Below are positions 11,085 to 23,164 of a stretch of 64,000 bases of DNA, one piece after another. A program made the position numbers and the translations under genes. Below the pieces are notes generated by a model that saw nothing but the letters and a program-made list of their open reading frames with translations, was not told where the DNA came from and did no database searches. The DNA is from Metaphire vulgaris. Its lineage: Eukaryota; Annelida; Clitellata; Crassiclitellata; Megascolecidae. Every line of letters starts with the position of its first letter. Positions within the stretch are counted from its first letter, which is position 1. The stretch is from assembly GCA_018105865.1 (NCBI GenBank), contig CM030865.1, positions 10,071,513 to 10,135,512 of the forward strand. Reading direction: 5' to 3'.

Positions 11085-11345
11085 ACTAGAACTCGAAGGC
11101 TCGCTTCGCTCGCGCGAGCTTCGCTCGCTGCGAGCTTCGCTTCGCGTCGCTTCGCGTCGCTTCGCGTCCCTTCGCTTCGCTCGAGGCAACGACCAATCCA
11201 ATTCCAATTCCAGAACGACCAATCAGAACGCTCACTCAGCCAACCAATCAGAACGCTTGAAGGTAACCAATCAGAATGCTCACACAGCCAACCAATCAGA
11301 ACGCTCGAAGGCAACAGACATACAGATAACGATTTTAATGTTATA
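11085..11345. repeat. Insertion with TTCGC-rich and CCAATCAG tandem repeats
   Basis: Absent from the paralogous sites at about 35055 and 47290, where GAGATAA joins TAAGCCATTAATCTG directly. Left half is (G)CTTCGC-type pentamers; right half has four CCAATCAGAACGC-like units at 11219-11305. Ends resemble GATAA duplications. Likely a small non-autonomous element of unknown class. Confidence 0.55.
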
Positions 11346-11806
11346 GATAAGCCATTAATCTGCTGTAGGTTGCCATTATTTTCTCCAGACGCGGGTTTTT
11401 CCTGAAAAATGCAGGAAAAAATATGCAGAAAATCAGTAATTCATAAAGGTCAAATTAGGGCAGTGGTAAGCCGATGAGATAAAACGTCGTATGTATATAA
11501 GCCATTAGTCTCTAGTAGGTTCTCACCATTTTCTCCAAATCCACGTTGTTTTCTGCCAAAATGCAAGAAAAACATGTGCAGAAAAGCATAAATTTTCTTT
11601 CTCGGCACTAGCTATTAACGATCAAAGCTTGTTACGCGTAGCATAGGTTCACTAAAATTAAAATTCTGTGCAAAACAGAATAAATATTTATAGAGATAGC
11701 GGTTTAATCCAAATGAGTTCAAATAATTCAAGCACACGTGACTTGTGACTTCAGCGATTCATTTCTTCCGAAGGTTTTCATTCTGCGACTTGCTTTTCGT
11801 CACGAA

Positions 11807-11873
11807 AACACCTTTATTTGACACAGACAATGAATAATATATTCAGGAAATTCGCTTAACTGTAAGGCTAGAA
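11807..11873 (+). repeat. Cassette C12, split by a hAT insertion
   Basis: AACACC at 11807, box 1 (divergent, AAATTCGCTTAACTGTAAGG) ending at 11867, so 61 bp. The hAT element at 11874 landed in the first bases of the core. The uninterrupted paralogue is C30. Confidence 0.6.
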
Positions 11874-12632
11874 CAGTGGTTCCCAAACGGTGGTACGCGA
11901 CTACGCGTACCCCCAGGGGTACAAAATGGACTTCCTAGGGGTACGCGGCGGAAAGTGGAAAGTCAGTGGAATTCTTATGCACTGATGTTTGATAGTAACA
12001 AATTAAACAATATTTGCAAAAGTTCTAAAAATTGTGATTGGATTTGATTTTCTCAAACTGCAGAGACAGATGTAGACCTTTTGGACTCTTCTAACCCGTC
12101 ACCCCTCCCTATAAGTTTAAAGTTTAACCTGTCCTATCACCATGTGGTATTGGACACTTCCTTGGTCAGCGCGGCAAATTCAAAAATCACCCTTTGTGGA
12201 TTTATTAGATTTATTATTACTGTTATTATTAAAGTCTATGGTAGATCCTACTGATAGCGTTGACTTGCGGAAGAACACTTCTCGTTTCGCCATCTTTTGT
12301 TGTGTGCGTATTAAAAATAATTTTTGTTTCTTATAAGCGGTTTACGGGCATAATAATTCTGCGCAGGTAAATCGGGTTTGCTGTTTTCCTTCTTTCTGTC
12401 GTCGACTGTTTAAAATAGATACAATGTAAAGCTGTTTTATTATTGTCTCCATTCACTTTCAATGGCAACATTAAATTACATCATCTTATTTATCCTCGCG
12501 TTGTACTACAATACTGTACATTTTAAAAATCAAAAGTGTGCTTCCTTAAATTTACTTTGAAAATTAGGGGTACACGGATTTTAGAAAAATGTCTGAAGGG
12601 GTACGCCGACCGAAAAAGTTTGGGAACCTCTG
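11874..12632. mobile_element. 759-bp non-autonomous hAT element
   Basis: Termini CAGTGGTTCCCAAAC and GTTTGGGAACCTCTG form an inverted repeat with one mismatch. The flanking 8-bp duplication GGCTAGAA (11866-11873 and 12633-12640) is perfect. The empty site is present in copy 3 at about 47824. The interior contains GGGGTACGCG-type sequence near both ends. No transposase recognised. Confidence 0.9.
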
Positions 12633-13175
12633 GGCTAGAACAACTCATTCGCAATGCAATGCCAATTGAATTAAGAGGCAAAATGTAAGGGCTGAGAAAT
12701 TTATACCTGTTAATCAAGTGAAAGGACCTCGCATATAAGAGCAATGGAGGTGATCCTGTTTTGCCAAACATTTGATAGGAAAGAGTAGATGGTAGTGCTA
12801 AAATACTCGCTTTATTTCTGCATTAGTTCACATTAACGGCTACACATCGTCGTCTATACCGGGGTGACAAACACCGCTCGCGGGTCGGATACGGCCACGA
12901 CAGATTTTCATTCGGCCCGCGTGTGTGTGCCTTGATTCAGGAAATAACTTTATGTTCGAAAAGTTACCTTATTTAAGACGTGTTCAAAAATGCGTTTGTG
13001 AAAATGGGAGGCTCAATTCAATGGAACAATTTAAAACGATGAAAATTAATCAGGTCAGTCGCAGTTTCTTCTATTAAGTGTATTTAGGCCTATAGAGTTT
13101 TACTGTTACAAACCACAAACAACTTGCACTACTAAACCAAAACTAGTTGATGAATAAAATAGTAGTCAACTAAGC

Positions 13176-13330
13176 CAGTGGCGTAGCGAGCACTCCTGCC
13201 GCCCATGGCTCCTGCCAAATCCGCCTCCCCAAATTCACTCTTATTACACCTGACAAGCCAAAAAAGGTCCCTTTCAAAATCTGTCGCCCCCTCAAGTGCG
13301 CCGCCCATGGCTAGAGCCATAGTAGCCATT
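13176..13330. mobile_element. Possible hAT remnant (CAGTGGCGTAGCGAG end)
   Basis: Starts with a typical hAT end, CAGTGGCGTAGCGAG, but I could not find the matching other terminus. A similar remnant is in copy 2 at about 36437-36590. Confidence 0.35.
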
Positions 13331-13494
13331 GGGACGCTAGGCTTTTGAACTCAGCAAGTTAGCTGCACAAATACTAGACAATGAAGAATTATTTCTGTGC
13401 ATTCATTGTGCAAGAACAAAACAGAATCTACTAGTAATATGTTACTAAGAAAAAAAATCAGCATATTGTCAGCCACTGTTACACACAAGCCTAG

Positions 13495-13725
13495 TTACTC
13501 ACTGTCTGTGTCAGCAGTGCTGCATTGCAAACAATGAATGACTTCAACGCGTTTCAAGTGGTCAGGACAGATATGTTTGCTACAGCGGCTGCAGACTGTC
13601 CTCACTTTTCTGAAATTTCTGTCCTTGTGCGGACAGTAATAGCACCACTTTCGTTTGACAAATTGACAGCATCGAGTCTTGTTACCATTACTGGGACAGG
13701 TTTCGGAAGCATAGTGCCGTCATTT
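13495..13725 (-). pseudogene. piggyBac-type transposase C-terminal fragment
   Basis: One minus-strand frame from about 13725 to a TAA at 13497-13495 encodes a cysteine/histidine-rich stretch. It contains KRKWCYYCPH, then RKVRTVCSRCSKHICPDH and VIHC, spaced like the C-terminal cysteine-rich (RING/PHD-like) domain of piggyBac transposases. An in-frame stop lies just upstream. The DDD catalytic domain is absent, so this is a dead tail. A second copy with a few substitutions is at about 36752-36980. It could instead be another C4-type zinc finger. Confidence 0.5.
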
Positions 13726-13867
13726 ACTCGCAGTTTATTTACATCTATGGAACTGCAGCAACAATCGATGTACACCACAATACAAGGTACATGCCACAGT
13801 AGAAATAGATGAAAGCGTATGAATTGCTTACTTAATCTCGCTTAGATTTTTGAAAAACAGTTCATGC

Positions 13868-13940
13868 CGGATCGAGCCCGCGACCTTCTGCTCCATCGTT
13901 CAAGACTGTTACCACTCTGCTAACTTCCCGCCCTGTAGCA
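13868..13940 (-). mobile_element. SINE head fragment (A-box and B-box)
   Basis: Same tRNA-like head as 7099-7190, with GGTTCGA-like B-box (substituted, GCGGGCTCGATCC) and A-box TTAGCAGAGTGGTAA. The SINE body is missing. Confidence 0.65.
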
Positions 13941-14042
13941 TAGTACGGACATTCCATGTCCCAATTCTCTTGTGATGTTTCCGGGGTTTTGTCGGATATA
14001 TCTCCGTTCTTGCATTTTGCCTCATATTATGGTAATTGCTTC

Positions 14043-14123
14043 ATGATTTCTTGAACATCAACCTAGCGGTTAAGCGGAATTTCTCAAATATCTATTTTAT
14101 GTTTGGCGTCTAATAAAGGTGTG
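14043..14123 (-). repeat. Cassette C13 with 19-nt hairpin core
   Basis: Core TTGATGTTCAAGAAATCAT on minus. On plus TGATTTC and GAA-C-ATCA pair with one bulged base. Spacing 62 bp. Paralogue C23 (37579) has identical DNA for about 60 bp on the far side and about 96% identity on the box side, but an unrelated 23-nt core. Confidence 0.85.
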
Positions 14124-14229
14124 GTGTTGTGGCAAAAATATAAATGACGGTTTCAAAGCGTTAAAATAAACGAAACATTAGTACCACTTTTATTATAAAG
14201 CACTTGAATTAGTTAATCATAATTTAGTC

Positions 14230-15487
14230 GAATGAGACTTTTTGCAAATTGGATTCACATTTTCTAAGAGTGAGAAGCAACTGATGAATGCCGCTTTAGT
14301 TCGGCGCCACCTGGTGAATATTGTGGATTTACCCAGCGCAGGAAAGAGAAATGATCTCGATGTGAATAGGAATTTATGAATTCTATGTTTTTGACATTTT
14401 ACCTATTCAGATTTGAGGCATGTCTTAAAATATCCAATCCACTGTTTCAAGGACAGTGTCTTACATATAATGTATCAGAAATAAGTAATGAAAAATTATT
14501 TAACTTTAATTAAAATACTTGTAATATCCACAGATCAGTAATAATAATCAATGTTTGTTAGTGGCCGAAACGGCCGTAAATGGTATTATGCTAAAACTGT
14601 ATGGCTATAGTTTTGCCATGAGTGTTCAAGGACGCTGGCTTATACACAGAATTTCATCATTAACTTTGCCGTCAGTATAATCAATACAATTTTTAAAATG
14701 TTCTTATGTTTTTAAACATGATGATCTATTCTGTGCAATTAAAATTCGTCTTAGGCGAAAATCACAAGAATTTAACGAAATATGTTAATTTAAAACGAAG
14801 TCTTCCGAATAGACGACTTTCCAGGAACCGGCCTCTTCTTCTTCTCCTTTATCCTCATTACGCATTCATGGAATCGATCATCTTACCAATAGATTATGCT
14901 TAGCTGAATTACTCGCTGAAACAGTTACATATGTATTGCATAGCATTTTGCACTTTGGTATTTTCACCATTTTGAGATTTCAATCATGTTTGTTTTTGAT
15001 CAAAACATGACTTAATGAGTCAAATATTAATATAATTTTCCATTAACAATATATTAATTAATTGAATCTTCCAAAGAGTCTATTAGTCCAATTCGTTTCA
15101 TATTTTGAATATTTTAAGGGAGATTTTGATTTCAAAATGCTTTATATTGCAGTAAAAAGGTTTGCTCAACATTCGTCAGGTGGCGCATCGATAAACGTGA
15201 CAACGTCTTTTCACTCGTATTGGAACTAATGGATGACGTGCACTTAGAGTCTTAGAAGTGAATTTGAGAAACATGGGAAGCACTTAGACAGTGCCATGTT
15301 CATTTTCAAAATCGCTGTTTCTATATCTGGATAGTTGTTAGATTAGGAATAGAAGGTAGATTACCGTAAATAGAGCGAAGGTATTTCTGACCTGCTTATC
15401 ATAATAGTGGGCACGGAGATACTAAAGGACTTTGCCTCTAACAACGGCATCGTTCCAAAATACGACGTTTTGTGTGCATGTGAGGCG
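14230..15487. other. Junction DNA between super-repeat copies 1 and 2, no gene seen
   Basis: AT-rich. Contains CTCF-like motifs at 14302-14320 (inverted, CGGCGCCACCTGGTGAATA) and 15171-15190 (ATTCGTCAGGTGGCGCATCG). No ORF over 65 codons and no recognisable element. Absent at the copy 2/copy 3 junction. Confidence 0.6.
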
Positions 15488-15644
15488 TTCATGTTTTATG
15501 ATTTCTTATCCTTTTATGATCTCTCATCATTATCTTGTAGAATGGGTCTTAGCCTCCCCTCTTCAATCTAAAGTATTTTCTCTTTTTTTTAAAACACCAG
15601 GAACAGATCTGACATGGCATTTTGCAATTTGTACTTCTACAAGG

Positions 15645-15726
15645 ACGTACTGTCATAAGACTAACGTTACGGTTAAGCGGTATTTCTCAAATGTATATTT
15701 TTATATTCGCACGTTAAAAAGGTGTG
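15645..15726 (-). repeat. Cassette C14 with 20-nt core
   Basis: Core TTAGTCTTATGACAGTACGT on minus, spacing 62 bp. Flanks are about 95% identical to C1 and C24 but the core is unrelated to either. Confidence 0.8.
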
Positions 15727-16222
15727 GTCTTGACGATAACGTATATCACTGATTTGATGGCGTCTGAATCAATCCAGTATTAAGATTGCATTCTGGAATT
15801 AATTAATTATTTAAACCCAGTTTGTCATCTGCCAACAGCTGTTTGTGACCAACACCTTAAATAGTCCGTATGTCCAATTATTTTTATTATGTTTGTGACC
15901 TGTTTGTGATCTGTTTTGTCCTTATGGCCAATTATTTTCCTTTGACTAAATGTAATGTTAGAGTCACCAAGCATCATAAGACCAGAAGTTCGGCGACCAA
16001 TCCAACAATAGCATGAAGATGTTTCCTATCAAATGGTTCCTTGTGCGTGTGTTGTGTTTGTTTATAGATGGACGCGTTCTTAGCAAAGACAACTAGAAAT
16101 GGCAAGCCATGCAGGACCCACAATAATTTGCGTTTCCATTTTACGTATATGTCCTTTGTGTATTCGTATTTTCTCATTTGATTAATTTAGAAATAAATCT
16201 GCCACAGCCATTTGCTGTTAAC

Positions 16223-16306
16223 CGGACGCTCAAGCGACGCAGTACCGTGTGGTTAAGCGGAATTTCTCAAATATTGTTATTGTGCATTCCTAAAAAGTCT
16301 CTGCAT
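16223..16306 (-). repeat. Cassette C15 with 22-nt core
   Basis: Paralogue of C2. The core begins TACTGCGTCGCTTGAGCGTC on minus, three changes from C2. Box 2 is equally degenerate in both. Confidence 0.6.
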
Positions 16307-16453
16307 TAATTAAATTCTACATTTGCATGCTTTCTGAGATCTGAATCAGATGATTCTGTGGAAGATCTCAGAATTGACCCGCTTATGTCAAATAAATCAG
16401 ATAAATTTCCTTATTTAATTAGCATAAACCTAAGTTTGAACTGGAACAGCTCA

Positions 16454-16512
<59 letters not shown>
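16454..16512. repeat. (TA)n microsatellite replacing a deleted segment
   Basis: Pure TA repeat. In copies 1 and 3 this position holds about 600 bp including cassette C3 or C25. Confidence 0.9.
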
Positions 16513-16515
<3 letters not shown>

Positions 16516-17035
16516 CATACACAGATGATCGTTGAATGTCTGTGTGTTGTAAACGAGGTCGTCATAATAAAATGGTGTAAAATCCAAGTGGACGACGCGT
16601 TGGCGAATTACGAACACGAACCCTAACGTGGCCCTCGAAGACAAGAAAAGAAGAGCACTCTGTATCGAATATCACGGCTGCCGTCAAAAATGTTTAGAGA
16701 GAACGAGAGCTGAAGATTAGGTTCCACCGGGCTTCAATCTATTAAACATTACAAAAGAAAAATATAGGCCTATCGCAAATGGAGCGAAGATTTTTCCGAC
16801 CTGCTATCCTAATAGTGGCCACGGAAATACCAAAACACTTTGCATCTAACAAATGGCATCGCTCCAAAAGACAATGCTTTATCTGCACGAGAGGCGTTCA
16901 TGTTTTTATTTTGTTGTCTCACATAACTATCTTTTCAAAATGGATACTTGCCTGTTCTCTTCAATGTAAAGTATTTTCTCTTGAGATTTAACAGCAGAAA
17001 CATATCTACCATAGCAGTTTGCAATATTTGAAGTT

Positions 17036-17123
17036 ATCCAAATGAACCGTCTCCGTCGTGACCTTGCGGTTAAGCGGAATTTCTCAAATGTATATCTTAA
17101 TGTTCACGCATTAAAAAGGTGTG
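17036..17123 (-). repeat. Cassette C16 with 26-nt core
   Basis: Paralogue of C4. The core begins TCACGACGGAGACGGTTCAT on minus; changes abolish the C4 palindrome. Spacing 62 bp. Confidence 0.75.
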
Positions 17124-17899
17124 GTTCTGATGATACGGCTTATCACTGATTTGATGGCATCTGAATCAATCCAGTGTTAAAAGTCCATTCCAGAAACAAA
17201 ACTTTAATTATTAAAATTCGAGTTTTGTTTCCGCAGGAGTTTGAGCGCCATTGTACACGTCGATGATCCTCTAATCGCACCGCTGCAATGCTGTAGATGT
17301 CCGTTCGATTAATAAGTAGGCAAGTAGGCGTTTGTGCATCCTATAGTTCCTGAATATTTCCTTATAGGCTTATAAAGGTTATTACCAAAGCAGGATATCA
17401 CCTCGCCTTCTCTTCTGTTTCCATTACATCGGCGCATTTAGTAGGACTGAAGGAGAGGGGTGCCCTAGAAATTCACCCGATATTTGAGTTTGCCAAATTT
17501 TCATCCCCCGAAAAAATAAAGAGTTATGAGGGAATGAATAAATAAGCGAGTATCGCCGTTTCCTTGCCTAAATAAGTTCAACAAAATGCTTCGATTTACT
17601 AGAGGGGGATGGACAAATCAAAATATGGTAAACAGAGAAGATTAATAAATTCCTATTCACAGCGAGATAGTTTCTCTTTCCTGCTCAGGTAAATCCACAA
17701 TATTCACCAGATGGCACCTGTGTCAAACGGCATTCATCAGCTAATTGTCACACCTATAAAAATATGAACCCAATTTGCAAAAAAACCTCATAGGAATGAA
17801 ATATGTTTATATAATTCAAGTTCTTTATAACAAGTGTGATTCTAATGCTTAATTTCTTTGAACGTTATGAAACCGTTAATTAAATTTTCGTCACTGCAG

Positions 17900-17980
17900 C
17901 ACACCTTTATTAGCCGCCAAAATTAAAATACACATTTGAGAAATCCGCTTAACCGCTAGGTCAATACATAGCAGTTCCAA
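17900..17980 (+). repeat. Cassette C17, identical to C5
   Basis: Same boxes, same 61-bp spacing and same core TCAATACATAGCAGTTCCAA as C5. Serves as control: not every paralogous pair has different cores. Confidence 0.65.
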
Positions 17981-18136
17981 AGCAATTACGATAAGAGGTA
18001 AAATGCAAGGGCGATAAGAAACATGAAGAATTTGGAGACAAAATGCCTACTCGTCAATCAAACGATTGTCTATTGCAGCGATGCTATTGCTGGATCATAA
18101 GTGCATTGGTATTTCTTGGCCACTAAGATCATAAGG

Positions 18137-18479
18137 TAGGGTTGCCAACTTTGACAAATTGCAATAAAGGACACCCGGCACGGAAAAACCTTGGTGTCAC
18201 CCGGGTGCGGGGAAAGGGGTAAATTTCCTTCTGAAGTGCGGTGACAAGCAAAAAGGTCATCTCCCCTGATGAAATACGATGTCAAGCAAAAAAGATCATC
18301 TCCCTTCGTGAATGGGGTGACAAAGCAAAATATGAAATTTTAATTGAAATGTGTGGTTTCATGACTTGATTTTTGAAATAAAGGACAAGCCATGGTCCTT
18401 TATAAGAGCGATAAAGGACAAGGACTCAGAGGTGCATTAAAGGACTGTCCTTTGAAATAAAGGACGGTTGGCAACCCTA
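18137..18479. mobile_element. hAT-like MITE, second copy
   Basis: Super-repeat counterpart of 3373-3716 with the same TAGGGTTGCCAAC termini. Confidence 0.7.
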
Positions 18480-19261
18480 AGATAAGGAGACACGTGCAAT
18501 TACATTAATCAGTCTGTTGAGTCGCGACATTTGCCAGAAAACGTATTACAATCACCATGCTTTGTATGAAAACACGATATATTTAAATATAAAATCATCA
18601 TCATCATCGTCGTCGTCGTCGTCGTCATCATCGTCATCATCATCATCGTCGTCGTCGTCGTAGTCGTCGTAATGAGGTAGATCATATTAAGAGGAGACGA
18701 TTTAAAAGATGATTTTGACATTGATATTTGAGTGCAGCAGCTGAAGATCAGTGCGTAGACAATGTACATGATGCTTCCCTGTGTTTTGACATTTTCATTC
18801 GCATATACAGTGTACAGTACAATAATACAGGTGTGATAATATTACAGTACAGTTTTTATTATAGTGTTATTGTGTACAGCAAGAAGGGCATTTTCAGTGT
18901 ATTACGATATTAGTTCATCGTTGCGCCATCTGGCGAATGATGAATAAATTTAGCTATGCATATGTGAATGTATCTTCGACATGTCTTCGATATAAATTTC
19001 TTTGAATTTATATCAATAACAAACTGTTCCAGTTCAAATTTAGGCATACGTATGCCAATAAAATTAGATAAATTAACTCGCATAAACGTATAAAATCGGT
19101 GATCTGTATTAGATGCTTATCCCTATCTTGAAGCATCTGATTCAGACCTTAGATCTTAGATTGCAGGTGAAAAGTGAAAACGAAGCAACAAGTAAATGTA
19201 GAATTTCATTAATATAGAGACTTTAAATAAGTGATTTGCGCTTTCGAAATCAAAACACCGA

Positions 19262-19343
19262 AACACCTTTTAAAGAACGGAATATAATAATATACGTATG
19301 AGAAATTCCGCTTAACCGCAAGGTTCGACGTCGTCTACGATAT
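19262..19343 (+). repeat. Cassette C18 with hairpin core
   Basis: AACACC at 19262, box 1 ending at 19323 (62 bp). Core TTCGACGTCGTCTACGATAT carries TCGT-CT-ACGA (19331-19340). Compare C8 and C6. Confidence 0.75.
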
Positions 19344-19481
19344 CTCTATGCTCACAGCAAAGTGCAAAATGCTGTGGCGGATATAATTCTGCATTAATCA
19401 AACGAAAATAAAAATACACAACGAATATATGTATATGTCATAGCCGAAAAAAATTGTTTATGCCTAACACACTCATATATA

Positions 19482-19488
<7 letters not shown>

Positions 19489-19522
<34 letters not shown>
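19489..19522. repeat. (TA)n microsatellite bounding element A
   Basis: Alternating TA that runs directly into the truncated 3' LTR of element A. Confidence 0.85.
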
Positions 19523-19523
<1 letters not shown>

Positions 19524-19524
19524 T

Positions 19525-19815
19525 TGGGAAACCAGCTCACACGAGTCTTATGATGATGATGGAATTGACTGCTCGGTTCGCCGTGCTATCCTCTGACCCC
19601 GTGTAATATTCTCAAAGTCTGATGTCGCTAGCGAGTCAGAGGAAAGCCGTCAGCTGCCCCGAACTTAGTCTTTTATTATAGATAACATCCAATAAGAAAT
19701 CAGCGAATATCATTACAGCCAATCCCTATCTACTATATCTAACAGACATGAGGTGAATAATGATAATAATTATGAAGGCGACTATTAAGGTCCGCCCCTG
19801 CACTTCTTTACTATA
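19525..19815 (-). repeat. 3' LTR of element A, truncated
   Basis: Matches 27906-28187 plus 29353-29371. About 30 bp of its outer end are missing and replaced by (TA)n. The inner end reads TATAGTAAAGAAGTGC on minus. Confidence 0.85.
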
Positions 19816-19817
19816 AT

Positions 19818-19830
19818 ACTCCCTCCCTCG
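19818..19830 (-). other. Polypurine tract of element A
   Basis: On minus CGAGGGAGGGAGT lies 2 bp before the 3' LTR, the expected position for plus-strand DNA priming. Confidence 0.65.
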
Positions 19831-22190
19831 GGACATCACGACTCGGGATGTACAAAAATATGCTATAAGAGTAACGTGGGTCCACCCAACGAATTTTAAA
19901 AATATATATGTAATCCTTGTAAAAATGTAAGGTGGTCATGGGGATTTCCCTTCGTTGAAATCAAAATCAAGGTAACCATGGACTAGAGGTAAGAACGGGG
20001 TTTCGGGGGGATGGGGGAGGAAGTATGCTTAAATAAACGTAAAGATATGTGATTCTAAATCAGACTTAGGCGAACGATTATGGAAACACTCGCCAATTTC
20101 TCAACGACTTGTAATACGAGACAAAACCATTAATAAAACAAGTTATAAAAGCACAGAGAAACTTGGCAAAGGATGTTGATGTAACAACCACAATGTGCAA
20201 GACTAATTAGTTTCAACTGAGTTCAAATCTGGAAATTCTGCCTCGCTATAGAGGGTAAAATAAACATGAAACTGATGAGGGCATCTAGGTGATCTCATAA
20301 CTGCCAAAATAACACAAGATAGAGATTATTTAGAATAGACACATCCGCTGATTAGACGACTTGCAAAAAGTCTACAGGAAACGAAATCTAAGATCAACAT
20401 GTTATATACAACAATCACTTCCACGCTCAAGATTAGAATTGGCATGAAACCAATGGACAACTATCGCTTCAAAGACACCAAAATCTCTCTGAAAATAGCA
20501 TAAAACACGAAGTAGAAAAGTTGGCAACTGCGAAGAACTGGAAACGCCTTAATTAGGAAACACACGTCAAAAGACATTTCCGGCAACTAATGATAATGAG
20601 CGAATACAACACTTCAAAAGAATGTGTGGAAAGCCAAACTCTGGAAAGTCATTTGTGGACTCGGGCCAGAATATAATACAACTCTTTCCGACGACACTAG
20701 TTATCAAAATGTAATAAGAGACTATTTGGACAGGAACTCGAAAACGATTAAGGCGGAAATGTTAAAAGCGAGTCTAAGCGCATCCATTTAGATCTAGAGG
20801 TAACACGCATATGTTGGCAAAAGTTATATAGCACGGCTTAGAATAAGAATATGAATTTAAAGTGAATAATGATCAAAATAATTAAATACAACTTATACAA
20901 TCAAATTCTAGGTAAGCATTGATATGAAACGTAATAATGCAAAATGCTAAAAAAATACGCGTTAACTACGAAATAATCTTGAATCTTGATGGTAAACTGA
21001 AAATAATGCTGTCTCAATCTGTCTCAATCACTGAACAAATCCACAAATTTCAAGCAACTGCACTATCTCAAGGAACATCTATCTGACTGGAAACCCAAGG
21101 CACTAACGGCTAACATAAATAGGTTTCACGTGTCTAGCATTCTGTCATTACTTAGGACATTATTGTCTTTCTAAGTAACTAAAAAATTTAATTAATGGCA
21201 GTCATCAATAAGCAATGTCTGATTTATAATATATGAGTGTGAAAAGCTCTTTTGGATTTTTTTTATCAAGAGCGTGTTCTCATAAAAATAAGCATGTTAT
21301 ATACGAAGAAAATGCATAATTGCAAGCAACAACAAAAATTATATAACAAACAATAGTATTCAAAATTATAATGTAATTCAGGTACTATAGTCTTGTTTAA
21401 TATTCGTTCACGATCATCATATGAAAAGTATATATGTAAACGTATAAAGCATTGTTCACAATTCCACATTAGTTTCAAAATTATTCGCTAGTTGTCTCAG
21501 TCTCAGTCTCGGTCTGAAATTAACTCTTGGACATGGATATTAGAACGACTCTTACAGCCTATGTGATGTAACGACGATTGATGCGTATTCTGTGCGTAAT
21601 TATTTCGAAGCCCGTTATATAGTTGAAAAATATGCCAAATTTTAGTCTATAAGGACTATCCTTGGTTTGGCCGGTGGCGTACCCAGTATTGCACGAAGTA
21701 GCCACAATTGTTACCATGTTGTACTAAAAAACGAAGCTTGCTTTCATTCGATTCACTTGCATTCTTCTCCTACTAACGATACTAGGAGGCAATCTGCGAA
21801 AACACAAAACTAGTATTCTCCGTCTGGCCTGATTAAGTCATGGCGCACTTGGAACCCTAGAGAGCTTAATAACCCTGCGCAGGGAATTAAAAATTAATTT
21901 TTAAATGAAGCAAACTTATAAAGCAATACTGGTTCAGGATATTTTAATGCGTTGTTCTGTTATATCCTATCCGTCGTTCAGATTATCTTCTTGGTGGTTC
22001 ACTATCATATTAGTGCCCAGATTTGATTGTATTCTCTACTGGCCTTTCTTGGGATCGTTCTAAGACCACAACAGTGATACGAGCCTAGAAACAAAATCAC
22101 ACGTGCATTCAAATATGTCATGTTTCTGACCTGTGGTATTTTACAATGAAAATTCCAAAAAACAAACCTATTTAAAAGATTTTCTAGAGA
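19831..22190. other. Non-coding region between pol and 3' LTR of element A
   Basis: About 2.4 kb, AT-rich, longest ORF 70 codons. Corresponds in position to env plus 3' region of element B, but I see no env reading frame. No further repeat recognised. Confidence 0.6.

Positions 22191-22229
<39 letters not shown>
22190..22229. repeat. (AAT)n microsatellite just after the pol stop of element A
   Basis: About 12 AAT units on plus. Confidence 0.9.
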
Positions 22230-23164
22230 CTAACTATTTCTGGGAATTCTCTTTCTCCTTTTTCCTTTTTTCGTTCTATTGATATAAAACTCACGCTTAA
22301 GTGCGTCTGTAATGTCTTTCTCAGGAATCCAACTGGGTGCTGAACCATCAGACCACTGTACTTTAAAATATAAATCATTTCCATCCTTTTTCAAAGCTAA
22401 AAGCTTATCAACCGAATACCAATCAGAAGAGGTAGAGGTAGACGATGGTTCAGTTACACGTGAGTCAGAAGATTGTGTCACAGGGACTGTTACTGAATTA
22501 TCGTTTTGTGTCAACGAGGGTGACTCTCTTGAATCGCCCTCAGGTTTTTCAGTTGTTGATGTTATGGAATTATTCTTAGTGTCAGAGGGTGCTTGTACTT
22601 CAGGGCTCGCAACATCCCGCCTATCAAAAAAAGGCTTTAAACGCTCACTATTAACACTGTGAGATAACAACCGATTATTTGCCCTATTACGCAGCATGTA
22701 CGTATTCTGCCCAAGCTGTTTAACTACGTAAAAAGGACCCTGATAACGCATAGACAATTTCTTTGACAAGCCGGGTTTAACCTGTGGTGTTAAGAGCCAG
22801 ACCAGGTCTCCTGGATCGTAATGAACAATAGTGGCTGTCCATCATATTGCTGTTTATTATAATCTTGTGATATTTTTGTACGCACTCGGGCCTCATCTCT
22901 AATCTGCGCTAATCGTACAGCTGTTTGAATCACTTGATCCTCGGGTGTTATTTTATGATCGTCCAAATTTGGCAACGACATATCAGCGCCAATTCGCATC
23001 TGATTTCCTGTTAACATTTGAAACGGACTGTAATTCAATCTTGGACAAATTGTTGCTCTGAGAGAGAATAATATACTGGGAATGTGTCTCGTGTCTCGGC
23101 CAGTCTTATTCATTCTGACACAAAATCCTAAGTGCTGCCGCAATAGATTTGTTAATAATCTCAA
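22230..23164 (-). pseudogene. pol: Element A pol, integrase C-terminus with chromodomain-like end
   Basis: Two overlapping minus frames (23164-22790 and 22769-22230) with a break around 22830-22790. The first carries the post-catalytic integrase region (IPSILFSLRATICPRLNYSP). The second has the GPY/F-like segment (KKLSMRYQGPFYVVKQLGQN), a serine/threonine-rich linker and a C-terminal module YSVDKLLALKKDGNDLYFKV followed by QWSDGSAPSWIPEKDITDAL. That module has the spacing of chromodomains, which target integration in chromoviruses. Ends in a basic tail. Similar to the end of element B pol. Confidence 0.8.

Larger units (their letters stand above)
1..15487 (+). repeat. Super-repeat copy 1 (window starts inside the unit)
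   Basis: First of three head-to-tail copies of a roughly 12-15 kb unit. Base 1 aligns with about 15496 in copy 2. Bases 1800-4560 match 16555-19320 almost base for base, and 7340-14220 match 30640-37745 in blocks. The unit holds no protein gene I can support. It is built from conserved cassettes (listed separately), microsatellites, MITEs and transposon remnants. Bases 3800-4560 are also partly re-duplicated at 5670-6440 within this copy. Confidence 0.85.

Noticed and set aside
12850..12930. Further hAT end (GGGGTGACAAACACC) and a partner near 35540 (GTTTGACACCCCTG)
   Set aside because: Each is a single terminus in a different super-repeat copy; I could not pair the ends or find duplications, so no element is called.
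13525..13812. Plus-strand 95-codon ORF conserved at 36782-37069
   Set aside because: The opposite strand carries the more convincing piggyBac-like cysteine pattern; the plus ORF is its shadow.
19831..22190. Possible env in element A
   Set aside because: Longest ORF is 70 codons with no F-type motif; I cannot support even a relic.
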